DNA of 17,390 nt from Dehalococcoidales bacterium (lineage in GTDB: Bacteria; Chloroflexota; Dehalococcoidia; Dehalococcoidales; RBG-16-60-22): contig JAUVXN010000018.1 in the NCBI GenBank assembly GCA_030603605.1, positions 1 to 17,390 of the forward strand, given 5' to 3'. Within the stretch, counting starts at the first letter, position 1. The number at the start of each line of letters is the position of its first letter. Shown here piece after piece: positions 7,081-13,573 of this stretch. The notes beneath the pieces are model-generated. The model had not been told where the DNA came from. It made no database searches and saw only the letters and a list, made by a program, of their open reading frames with translations. The translations under genes and the position numbers were made by a program.

Positions 7081-7607
7081 AGCAAGCTGAAAAGGGTTTT
7101 ACCAATATTGAGCTAATAGTGGCTATCACTATTATGGCGCTTGTAGGTACTGCGGCAGCGGCAGCTACGTTTCAGATATTCCGAGGTACTGAGCGCAATA
7201 ATGACCATATGATTGCGGTACGCCAGGTACAGAACGCCGGCTACTGGATTAGTCGTGATGCGCAGATGGCACAGAGCGTGACTGCTGATAATCTGACACT
7301 GCCGGATTTCTTGGTTCTGGGCTGGACCGAGTGGGATGAGGCTGGTGAGCCGACCTATCATTTGGTAACTTACTTTTTTGAAGACCTGACCGATGGCACT
7401 GGCAGGCTTAAGCGAAACCACTGGAGTGACGCCGGGGCAAACGAGCAGACTCTGCTGGCTGAATATATCTATTATGACCCCGATGACCCGGATAATACCA
7501 GTAAAGCCAGTTATCAGAGTCCAGTACTAACCGTACAACTAACTTCTCTCCTTGAGAGGGCTAGCGAGACCAGAGAATACAGTATTAAGCGCCGTCCCAA
7601 CCTTTAA
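7077..7607 (+). CDS. Minor prepilin, PilW/GspJ-like
   Basis: A 176-residue prepilin with a very short leader, MKQAEKG, cleaved before FTNIELIVAITIMALVGTAA. Glu is at +5 and the helix is strongly hydrophobic. The following segment, RNNDHMIAVRQVQNAGYWISRDAQMAQSV, fits PilW/GspJ pseudopilins, where dialkylated minor pilin helices run into a beta-rich head. It is translationally coupled to the PilV-like gene through ATGA, with AAGGTGG as ribosome site. It would be a PilD substrate and part of the tip complex. The acidic patch YYDPDDPDN near residues 138-146 is notable and could be a metal-binding loop, but that is a guess. Confidence 0.8.
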   Translation: MKQAEKGFTNIELIVAITIMALVGTAAAAATFQIFRGTERNNDHMIAVRQVQNAGYWISRDAQMAQSVTADNLTLPDFLVLGWTEWDEAGEPTYHLVTYFFEDLTDGTGRLKRNHWSDAGANEQTLLAEYIYYDPDDPDNTSKASYQSPVLTVQLTSLLERASETREYSIKRRPNL

Positions 7608-7620
7608 TTGTAGGTGAGCA

Positions 7621-8484
7621 ATGTTAAGGTTTTTGAAGCAAATAAAAAGCGGTGAAAAAGGGCAAGTCCTGCCGGCTGTTTTAGCCCTGCTGGTTCTGGG
7701 TGGGCTGGCAATTGTCCCGAGCCTTAATTATGCCGCCACCAGCCTTAATGCCGGGCGAATTATCGGTGAAGGCGTGAGGGGAGTTTATGCCGCTGATGCC
7801 GCCGTGGAAGACGCTTTATGGTCACTGGAAAACGGTATCTCGCCGCCCCAGCAGCTATCTGAAAATATTAATCAGATGGAAGTAACCGTCCAGACCGAGG
7901 ACAAGGGAGCTTATACCTTATATCTTGGTGAACTAATACAGCCCGGTATGCACAGTGACCATCTTACCGTAGATGGCGAGATAGTGTGGGATGAAGAAGC
8001 CGAGGCTTATAAATACATTATTACTGTTACCTGGCAGCCTCTCCCGGGAACACCGGTTATTCATCTGGAGAAGGTTGGAGCAAGACTGCCCGCCGGCTAT
8101 GAGTATCAAGACTATTCATCCGCCATGTTTCCGGAGAACCTATCTACTGATGATGACAACGAACTAACGCAGACTTTAGATACGAGTGGGGCTTGGCTGC
8201 TCAATTGGGACCTTAAGTCATCAAACCCCAGTGTTTCCGAAGGTAACCCGGTGCAAACCCAGACTTTTTACATCACCGGAGAAGGAAGTCAAGAAGGTCA
8301 TTATGCCTGGGTAGTAGCCAGTAGTAAAGATATTGGGGCAGTAGGTGAAATTACTGGCGCCTCATATGGAATTACGGCGACAGCGACACGCCCCGGAGAT
8401 GGCAGGACTACCGCTAAAATAGTGGCTGAGATAATCATAGAAACTGAAACGACATATATCGTCTCCTGGCAAATATTAACCTAG
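7621..8484 (+). CDS. Prepilin-like tip protein, PilX/GspK-like, lacking Glu at +5
   Basis: A 287-residue protein whose N-terminus ends in GEKG followed by QVLPAVLALLVLGGLAIVPSL, a prepilin-like cleavage site and helix. Position +5 is Ala rather than Glu. The next region, GVRGVYAADAAVEDALWSLENG, matches the PilX/GspK N-terminal pattern. GspK-type proteins naturally lack Glu5 and cap the tip, so this suits an initiating tip subunit. The remaining roughly 190 residues are rich in Thr, Ser and Gly and look beta-stranded, with no motif I recognise. AGGTGA precedes the ATG. The gene is 13 bases after the PilW-like gene and 21 bases before the PilO-like gene. Confidence 0.75.
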   Translation: MLRFLKQIKSGEKGQVLPAVLALLVLGGLAIVPSLNYAATSLNAGRIIGEGVRGVYAADAAVEDALWSLENGISPPQQLSENINQMEVTVQTEDKGAYTLYLGELIQPGMHSDHLTVDGEIVWDEEAEAYKYIITVTWQPLPGTPVIHLEKVGARLPAGYEYQDYSSAMFPENLSTDDDNELTQTLDTSGAWLLNWDLKSSNPSVSEGNPVQTQTFYITGEGSQEGHYAWVVASSKDIGAVGEITGASYGITATATRPGDGRTTAKIVAEIIIETETTYIVSWQILT

Positions 8485-8505
8485 TCAGGTATATAGGAGC
8501 AGGCA

Positions 8506-9063
8506 TTGAAGATAAGTAAAACAAGCTGGTTACTTATAGCTGTCGGTGTTTTTATTATCACAATGGTTAGTCTGGGTGCAATTCGTTACCAGCAGGTCAA
8601 CCAGCAAAATCAAATGAATGAAGAGCTAGCCTTGGCTGAGATGAAGCTAAATGAGTTTAAACTTGAACAGCTTTCAGACCGGCAGGAAGAACTGGAGGGG
8701 CAGTTGAGTCAGACCATATCGCAGCTTGGAGCTGCCAGGGCTATATTTTCTCAGCCAAACGGGAGCATTGTTACCAGCGGCATTTTGTTTGATATTGCCG
8801 AAGCTTATGGCGTGGAAGTAACTGAGATTAGCTCACCCGGCCCGACCGATGGTGAATTGGAAGGAATTGCCTGCTCTGTTCTACCACTTACCGCAAGGGT
8901 TGAGGGAGATGTACCCGCTCTAATTAATTTTATCACCAGGTTGAATAGCGACCTTACCACCGGCGTTGTCAAGTCAGCGGAAATAAGTATTCCGGAAGCG
9001 ACCGGCGAGGAGGAGTCATCGGCTAATATCCAGTTGGTTATTTATAGTTATCAGGGTGACTAA
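8506..9063 (+). CDS. pilO: PilO-like inner-membrane pilus assembly protein
   Basis: A 185-residue bitopic protein: short cytoplasmic N-terminus, one membrane helix at about residues 8-26, a Gln/Glu/Leu-rich coiled coil at about 30-75, then a small alpha/beta domain. The topology and position next to PilM/PilN point to PilO, which pairs with PilN to link the cytoplasmic PilM ring to the pilus machinery. Sequence identity to classical PilO is not obvious, so the call is structural and contextual. The start is TTG 8506, preceded by AGGAG with a 6-base spacer. The gene ends 2 bases before the PilMN fusion. Its order, PilO before PilM/N, is reversed from the common pilM-N-O arrangement. Confidence 0.7.
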   Translation: MKISKTSWLLIAVGVFIITMVSLGAIRYQQVNQQNQMNEELALAEMKLNEFKLEQLSDRQEELEGQLSQTISQLGAARAIFSQPNGSIVTSGILFDIAEAYGVEVTEISSPGPTDGELEGIACSVLPLTARVEGDVPALINFITRLNSDLTTGVVKSAEISIPEATGEEESSANIQLVIYSYQGD

Positions 9064-9065
9064 TT

Positions 9066-10781
9066 ATGGCTAAGAATATTGTTACTTTATATATTGATGA
9101 TACCAGCATCCGACTACTGGTAACTCATGACAATCGGATAAGAAAATGGGCTGACTTGCCACTGGAGCCAGGTTTAGTCAAGAATTCGGTTGTCATTAAA
9201 GAGGCGGAAGTTGCTGCCAAGATAAAGCAACTTTTTAAAGACCGGAAGGTAAACGCAAAGAAGGTCATCGTGGGCTTGAGCGGGCTCCACTGTCTATCTC
9301 GACCAATTACTTTACCCCAGCTACCTAAAGAGATGCTGGATGAAGCGGTGAGGCGGGAAGCGAAGAGAGTGCTACCGGTACCTCTGGAACAACTTTATGT
9401 CTCATGGCAGACTATCCCGGCCCCGGAGGGGAAAATACATGTCTTCCTGGTGGCTGTACCCTGTAAGACGGCCGATGCCCTGCTTAAAGTACTGCGTCAG
9501 GCGGGGCTTAAGCCCTACCTTATGGACATAAAACCCCTGCTTTTAGCCAGAGTGGTGAAGGAAGAAACGGCGGTAATTGTTGATGTTCAGCCAACCGAAT
9601 TTGACATTGTAATTATGGCAGGTGGAGTCCCCCAGCCTATCCGCACTGTATCTCTTCCCTCTGGAGCGCTATCTTGGCGAAAAAAGTTGCCAATGATAAG
9701 AGACGAGCTTGCTAGAACCATTGAATTCTATAATTCCAATGAGCCGGAAAAGCCCCTTGCTCCCAGCGTGCCTATACTTGCTTCCGGAGAACTGGCTGGT
9801 GAGCCAGAACTGTGCCAATCCTTATCAGACAAGCTCGGATACCCTGTTTTGCCACTATCATCACCGCAACTGAAGTACCCTGAGGGACTAGACCCAAATC
9901 GTTACTTGGTCAATATCGGTTTGGCTCTCAAAAGGCTGTCATTGGGAAAAGAGGCTGGACCTTTATTCGTCAATATAAACGCTCTGCCCACTGCTTACCA
10001 GCCTAAGCCATTTTCTTTCGCCAGAGTCTTCGCCTTGCCCGGTACTGTCATTACTATTGGCTTGCTTGTTTCCTTCGTAATGCTCATTCAGGGTGCTTCT
10101 GCCGACATTGCCTCAACACGTGTCCGACTGAATGCTACCAACCAGCTTCTCCAACAAAAGCTATCGCAGAGACAGGAGCTGGCACAGAGTATCACTGGGC
10201 TGCAGAAAAAAATTGATGAGGCGGAGGTATCCTGCGATAACTTTACCTCGGCGCTTGATAGTCTTGACAGGCGGAGTAACGGAATCAATGGTAATTTGCA
10301 GGCAGCCGTAACCAGCTTACCGGACACGATAAGTCTTAACAGCATTAATCAGGACGATATTATCTTGACCGTAAGCGGCAGGTCGCCAGGTGAAGCGGAT
10401 GTTTTATCCTATCTCAGGAACCTGAATGACAGCGGCAATTTTTCCGAGATTACTATTCCCAGTCTGGAGAGAAGTGATAGCGAAGGCATAGATTTTACCT
10501 TGGCATTGGGCAGTCTTGAAGACCAGGATGAAGGCGTCAATGGTAATTCAGGAATAACCATAAGCAGCTTACCGGGCAACGTAAGTCTGAGCAGCATTAG
10601 CCAGAGTGAGAGCATAGTGACCGTCAACGGCTGGGGACCCAGCGAAAAGGACGTTTTATCCTACGTCAGCAACCTGGATGCCAGTGGTAAGTTTTCCGAG
10701 ATTATCATTACCAGCATGAAGAGAATTGAAGGCGAAGGGATGGAGTTTACCTTAGTTCTTAAAGTGGGAGGGCAAGGCTAA
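9066..10781 (+). CDS. PilM-PilN fusion protein with duplicated C-terminal domain
   Basis: A 571-residue protein. Residues 1-291 form an actin-like PilM domain (VTLYIDDTSIRLLV at the start, KKVIVGLSG near 65-73, EAVRREAKRVLPVPLEQL near 93-110, VNIGLALKRL near 282-291). Residues 300-312 hold FVNINALPTAYQP, resembling the FDINLLP sequence at the PilN N-terminus by which separate PilN proteins bind PilM. A membrane helix lies at about 323-342, a coiled coil at about 350-390, and two tandem 84-residue C-terminal domains at 393-476 and 477-560. Classical PilM and PilN are separate proteins, so this fuses both partners with one PilN domain doubled. The stop overlaps the pilT start by one base (TAATG). 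Confidence 0.88.
   Translation: MAKNIVTLYIDDTSIRLLVTHDNRIRKWADLPLEPGLVKNSVVIKEAEVAAKIKQLFKDRKVNAKKVIVGLSGLHCLSRPITLPQLPKEMLDEAVRREAKRVLPVPLEQLYVSWQTIPAPEGKIHVFLVAVPCKTADALLKVLRQAGLKPYLMDIKPLLLARVVKEETAVIVDVQPTEFDIVIMAGGVPQPIRTVSLPSGALSWRKKLPMIRDELARTIEFYNSNEPEKPLAPSVPILASGELAGEPELCQSLSDKLGYPVLPLSSPQLKYPEGLDPNRYLVNIGLALKRLSLGKEAGPLFVNINALPTAYQPKPFSFARVFALPGTVITIGLLVSFVMLIQGASADIASTRVRLNATNQLLQQKLSQRQELAQSITGLQKKIDEAEVSCDNFTSALDSLDRRSNGINGNLQAAVTSLPDTISLNSINQDDIILTVSGRSPGEADVLSYLRNLNDSGNFSEITIPSLERSDSEGIDFTLALGSLEDQDEGVNGNSGITISSLPGNVSLSSISQSESIVTVNGWGPSEKDVLSYVSNLDASGKFSEIIITSMKRIEGEGMEFTLVLKVGGQG
10242..10745 (+). repeat. Tandem 252-base coding repeat inside the PilMN gene
   Basis: Two units, 10242-10493 and 10494-10745, encode 84-residue domains with a constant offset. 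Matching landmarks are NGN, SLP, SxxSIxQ, the P-x-E-x-DVLSY block, the NLxxSGxFSEI block and EGxxFTL. By eye about half of the residues are identical, and stretches such as TTTTCCGAGATTA and GTTTTATCCTA are shared at the DNA level. An in-frame tandem duplication is the simple explanation. Confidence 0.85.
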
Positions 10782-11851
10782 TGGATATTTTTTCCCTGAT
10801 TCATTTGGCTATAGCAAAGGGTGCTTCTGATTTGCACCTCGTTGCCTCCAGCCCGCCAATACTGCGTATCAACGGTCTGCTGCAGTCCGTAGACGATACG
10901 CTACCGCTAACTGCTGAGGATATAAGTCAGGCTTTTAACCAGATAACTTCAGATGAGCAGAGAGCGAATTTCCAGCGTTATCTGGAGCTGGACTTTGGCT
11001 ATACTCTCCCTGATATTTGCCGACTTCGCTGCAATGCGTCTAAAGAGCGTGGGACGATTTGCCTTGTCATCCGCCTGCTGCCACTGACCGTCTCCACTCT
11101 TGACGAACTGGGATTACCCAACATATGTAAAGAGCTGGTTCTCAAGCCTCGTGGGTTGGTGGTGGTTAGTGGACCTGCCGGTAGCGGCAAATCCACCACG
11201 CTGGCAGCCATGATTAACTACTTGAATAGCAGTGAAAGTCGTCATGTGGTTACTATTGAAGACCCTATAGAATATATCTATCCCAACCTCAAGTGCATTA
11301 TAACTCAGCGGGAACTTGGTAGTGATACCTTGTCTTTTGCTGAAGCATTAAAGCATGTGTTACGGCAGGATCCGGATGTTATTCTGGTTGGCGAGATGAG
11401 GGATTTGGAGACGGCGGCAGCGGTGCTTACTATAGCTGAAACCGGACATTTGGTGTTAACCACCGGGCATGCCCCGGCTGCCCCACAGGCTATTGAACGA
11501 ATAATAAACCTCTTCCCTCCCCATGAGCGTTATTTAGCCCAGTCACGGTTGGCGTCCTCGCTCCTTGGTGTCCTGTGCCAGGCACTTATCCCCAAAGCTG
11601 ATGGCTCCGAAAGAATACCCGCTGTCGAGATTATGCTGGCTAGTACACCGGTAAGAAGCCTCATCAGAGAGGGTAAGATTTATCAGTTGCCCTCCACGAT
11701 TCGCACGCAAGCCCGTCTGGGAATGGAGCTACTTGACCAGGCACTGATCCGCCTTTATCGTAAGGGTTTAATCAGCAGCGAAAGTCTTTTTGCCTTCTGT
11801 AATGACCGGGATGAAGTGGCACAGCTTTGCGGCAAAGTTGAGGCACAGTAA
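10781..11851 (+). CDS. pilT: Type IV pilus retraction ATPase, PilT-like
   Basis: A 356-residue hexameric ATPase of the PilT family, predicted to power pilus disassembly. An N-terminal PAS-like domain begins with GASDLHLVASSPPILRING at residues 14-32. Walker A is GPAGSGKST at 131-139, the Asp box VTIEDPIEY at 157-165, Walker B RQDPDVILVGEMRD at 195-208 and a His box around TGHLVLTTGHAPAAP at 221-235. The C-terminal SLIREGKIYQLPS stretch matches the AIRNLIREGK signature that marks PilT rather than PilB, and the tetracysteine zinc site of PilB is absent. The start codon overlaps the PilMN stop by one base. It appears to be the last gene of the operon. Confidence 0.93.
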   Translation: MDIFSLIHLAIAKGASDLHLVASSPPILRINGLLQSVDDTLPLTAEDISQAFNQITSDEQRANFQRYLELDFGYTLPDICRLRCNASKERGTICLVIRLLPLTVSTLDELGLPNICKELVLKPRGLVVVSGPAGSGKSTTLAAMINYLNSSESRHVVTIEDPIEYIYPNLKCIITQRELGSDTLSFAEALKHVLRQDPDVILVGEMRDLETAAAVLTIAETGHLVLTTGHAPAAPQAIERIINLFPPHERYLAQSRLASSLLGVLCQALIPKADGSERIPAVEIMLASTPVRSLIREGKIYQLPSTIRTQARLGMELLDQALIRLYRKGLISSESLFAFCNDRDEVAQLCGKVEAQ

Positions 11852-11903
11852 TCCCAGTCCGGCTCCCCTTGCCAAACTTCCTCAAACTCGTGGCCTGAGA
11901 TTA

Positions 11904-11956
11904 TTTATTAACCTCACCCCTCGAAGAGTCTTCGAGGGATAGGGTCACCTAATAAA
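11904..11956. repeat. Palindromic intergenic repeat downstream of pilT (copy 1)
   Basis: TTTATTA (11904-11910) and TAATAAA (11950-11956) flank a perfect 10-base inverted repeat, CCCTCGAAGA / TCTTCGAGGG (11918-11927 and 11929-11938). The right part (GGGATAGGGTCACCTAATAAAA) recurs almost unchanged in inverted orientation at 12875-12897, and the left part (TTTATTAACCTCACCCC) recurs at 12849-12866. No T-run follows, so it is not a clear terminator. The rest of 11852-12045 contains only GGGGG-rich remnants and the pilD promoter. Confidence 0.75.
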
Positions 11957-12008
11957 ACCTGTAAGGGGGCAAGGGGGATAGGTTGCTAAACGGTTTCAGT
12001 CTCCCCTC

Positions 12009-12037
12009 TTGACTGGCTCCCCAAAAACGCTCAGAAT
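12009..12037 (+). promoter_or_regulatory. Candidate pilD promoter, possibly giving a leaderless transcript
   Basis: TTGACT (12009-12014), a 17-base spacer and CAGAAT (12032-12037) resemble a sigma-70 promoter. The expected start point at about 12044-12046 coincides with the pilD ATG at 12046. No convincing ribosome site precedes that ATG, which fits a leaderless message. Confidence 0.45.
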
Positions 12038-12045
12038 GTGGCGTA

Positions 12046-12837
12046 ATGGAAGTCGTGTTAATTGTTATCTTTGCCTTATTCGGTACTGCTATCGGCAGTT
12101 TCCTCAATGTCTGCATTGACCGTTTACCGGCTGGGAAATCAATTATTCGCCCATCTTCTCACTGCGATGCCTGTCAGCATCGCCTGTCACCCAGCGATCT
12201 TATACCAGTGTTCAGTTACCTGTGGTTACGCCGTTGCTGTCGGTACTGTGGAACACCTATTCCTTTTCGTCCTTTCTGGGTGGAGCTTGGTACTGGCTTC
12301 CTGTTTGCCGTTGTCTATTGGCATTTTGGATTGAGTCTTGAGTTTCTCGTTACCGCTTTTTACGGCAGCCTGTTTATTGTGCTTGGGGTCATTGACATGG
12401 AACACCAGCTCATTCTGAACAAAATAGTCTATCCAGCAATAGTAGTGGCGCTGATTATCAGCGTTTTCTTACCACAATCAGAAATTTCCCTTTTACCCTG
12501 GCCAGCTAGTCTCAATGGTCTTATCGGGGGGGCTACAGGTTTTGCCTATCTATTAATACCTTTTCTAATTGCTCTTCCCATTTATAAAGGGGGGGGAATG
12601 GGGCTGGGAGATGTTAAGATGGCAGCATTAATTGGTCTGGTTACTGGTTTTCCTCTGGTACTGGTTGCCTTAATTATGGCCAGTCTTCTCGGTGGACTGG
12701 TAGGCGTTATTCTCCTCTTGCTAAAAGTAATGAAGCGTAAAGACCCTCTCCCATTTGGTTCTTTCCTATCACTGGCAACCATAGCCACCCTGCTGTGGGG
12801 AAGCGACATTCTTAACTGGTATCTGGGATTATTCTAG
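12046..12837 (+). CDS. pilD: Prepilin peptidase / N-methyltransferase PilD
   Basis: A 263-residue polytopic aspartic protease (A24 family) that cuts prepilin leaders and N-methylates the new N-terminus. The N-terminal methylase domain carries GSFLNVCIDRLP at 17-28 and the paired zinc cysteines Cys40/Cys43 and Cys65/Cys68 (CDAC...CRYCG). The catalytic aspartates are Asp117 (VIDMEHQLI) and Asp189 in the GxGD motif (GMGLGDVK). Hydrophobic helices fill the rest. It probably acts on the three prepilin-like proteins upstream. It is about 194 bases from pilT, has its own candidate promoter, and is bracketed by related intergenic repeats, so it may be regulated apart from the main pilus operon. Confidence 0.94.
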   Translation: MEVVLIVIFALFGTAIGSFLNVCIDRLPAGKSIIRPSSHCDACQHRLSPSDLIPVFSYLWLRRCCRYCGTPIPFRPFWVELGTGFLFAVVYWHFGLSLEFLVTAFYGSLFIVLGVIDMEHQLILNKIVYPAIVVALIISVFLPQSEISLLPWPASLNGLIGGATGFAYLLIPFLIALPIYKGGGMGLGDVKMAALIGLVTGFPLVLVALIMASLLGGLVGVILLLLKVMKRKDPLPFGSFLSLATIATLLWGSDILNWYLGLF

Positions 12838-12902
12838 CTCTTGGGTTGTTTATTAACCTCACCCCCTTTAGGTTTTTATTAGGTAACCCTATCCCCCTTT
12901 AT

Positions 12903-12931
12903 CCCCCTTCCCCTTATCAAGAGGAAGGGGG
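12903..12931. repeat. Hairpin within the composite repeat
   Basis: CCCCCTTCC (12903-12911) pairs with GGAAGGGGG (12923-12931), continued inward by CTT/AAG after one mismatch. The loop is ATC. It has the same loop and general design as the hairpin at 13035-13061. Confidence 0.7.
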
Positions 12932-12942
12932 AATGGATATAT

Positions 12943-12964
12943 AAGAGAGGCTTCGCCTCTCTTT
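12943..12964 (+). terminator. Possible bidirectional terminator hairpin after pilD
   Basis: AAGAGAGGC (12943-12951), loop TTC, GCCTCTCTT (12955-12963) form a perfect 9-pair stem followed by a short T run. It lies about 105 bases past the pilD stop. It shares its plan with the hairpin at 13003-13025, so it may equally be a dispersed repeat. Confidence 0.5.
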
Positions 12965-13002
12965 AACTCTCCTTGCTCTGGGTTAGTAACGTGGGGATGT
13001 TT

Positions 13003-13025
13003 AAGAGGGGCGTAGCCCCTCTTTT
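13003..13025 (+). terminator. Terminator-like hairpin, second copy
   Basis: AAGAGGGGC (13003-13011), loop GTA, GCCCCTCTT (13015-13023) form a perfect 9-pair G/C-rich stem ending in TTTT. This is a good intrinsic terminator shape for transcription from pilD. It is a variant of the hairpin 60 bases upstream. Confidence 0.55.
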
Positions 13026-13034
13026 CAAAATCTT

Positions 13035-13061
13035 CCCCCTCTCCTTATCAAGGAGAGGGGG
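13035..13061. repeat. Twelve-pair perfect hairpin at the right end of the composite repeat
   Basis: CCCCCTCTCCTT (13035-13046) pairs perfectly with AAGGAGAGGGGG (13050-13061) across an ATC loop. No T run follows on either strand, so it is better read as a repeat-family stem than as a terminator. Confidence 0.7.
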
Positions 13062-13145
13062 ACACAGGGGGTGAGGTCACCAAATAATCTTACTTCTTTT
13101 AGTAGCGCCATTTCTGAGTATTCAGGGCAATTTTTTGGCTAACTC

Positions 13146-13174
13146 TTGACAAACGGCTCAATGATTAGTACAAT
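13146..13174 (+). promoter_or_regulatory. Strong sigma-70-type promoter for the wHTH/RHH pair
   Basis: TTGACA (13146-13151), exactly 17 bases, then TACAAT (13169-13174): a perfect -35 box and a 5-of-6 -10 box. The start point would be near 13181. This places the longest frame of the next gene (TTG 13174) upstream of the transcript and supports GTG 13207 as its start. Confidence 0.8.
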
Positions 13175-13206
13175 TGTCCTGCCTAATAAGTAGGGGGGTG
13201 TTAGCA

Positions 13207-13488
13207 GTGAGGGTGAATAAACGGCGCTCTGACATTGAAATAATGGCCGATATGCTGAAGGTAGGCGAAAACGGTGCCGGCAAGACCGAAATTATGTACA
13301 GCGCCAACATGAGCTACAGGCAGATACAAAAGTACCTCGGTTATCTGATGGCTCAGGGCTTTATCGACAGGATGAAGATGGGTAATCCGTCAGTAACCTA
13401 CCAGGTGACGGATAGTGGTTTAAAGTTGCTTCAGTTAATAAGTAGCATAAAGGAAATGCTTGGACTGGATGATAACTACAACCTTTAG
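13207..13488 (+). CDS. Winged-helix DNA-binding protein, archaeal-type
   Basis: A 93-residue protein from GTG 13207, chosen because a GGGGGGTG ribosome site lies 6 bases upstream and the promoter start point falls after any earlier codon. MADMLKVGENGAGKTEIMYSANMSYRQIQKYLGYLMAQGFIDRM is a helix-turn-helix with recognition helix near YRQIQKYLGYL. It is followed by a wing (NPSVTYQVTDSGLKLLQLI) and a C-terminal helix. This pattern is typical of small winged-helix regulators frequent in archaea (HTH_45-like). It probably binds DNA as a dimer; targets are unknown. It is followed by a ribbon-helix-helix gene on the same strand and lies just after the pilus genes. Confidence 0.82.
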   Translation: MRVNKRRSDIEIMADMLKVGENGAGKTEIMYSANMSYRQIQKYLGYLMAQGFIDRMKMGNPSVTYQVTDSGLKLLQLISSIKEMLGLDDNYNL

Positions 13489-13512
13489 CCGTTCAACAGT
13501 ATGGGTTTAGGG

Positions 13513-13550
13513 TGACCTGGGGGCAGCAGGGTCTTCAGGTTATTCTTTTT
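13513..13550 (+). terminator. Weak hairpin plus T-run between the two regulators
   Basis: TGACCTG (13513-13519) pairs with CAGGTTA (13536-13542), including one G-U pair, followed by TTCTTTTT (13543-13550). It could be an attenuator or partial terminator that lowers expression of the second gene. The loop is 16 bases, so stability is modest. Confidence 0.3.
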
Positions 13551-13573
13551 AATCAGGATAGTAGGAGTATAGC

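Larger units (their letters stand above)
12849..13088. repeat. Composite hairpin-rich repeat with inverted ends, downstream of pilD (copy 2)
   Basis: The left end TTTATTAACCTCACCCCC (12849-12866) is matched in inverted orientation by GGGGGTGAGGTCACCAAATA at the right end (13067-13086). Four strong hairpins lie between them. The segment at 12875-12897 is the inverse of part of the copy downstream of pilT. The arrangement resembles a MITE or a nest of REP-like elements. No coding capacity was found between 12838 and 13145. Confidence 0.7.

Noticed and set aside
12046..13088. Transposon or insertion sequence carrying pilD
   Set aside because: There is no transposase, and pilD is expected beside pilus genes. 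The flanking repeats are better described as non-autonomous repeat elements.
13174..13206. Winged-helix gene start at TTG 13174
   Set aside because: This codon begins at the last base of the -10 box, upstream of the predicted transcription start. GTG 13207 has a clear ribosome site.
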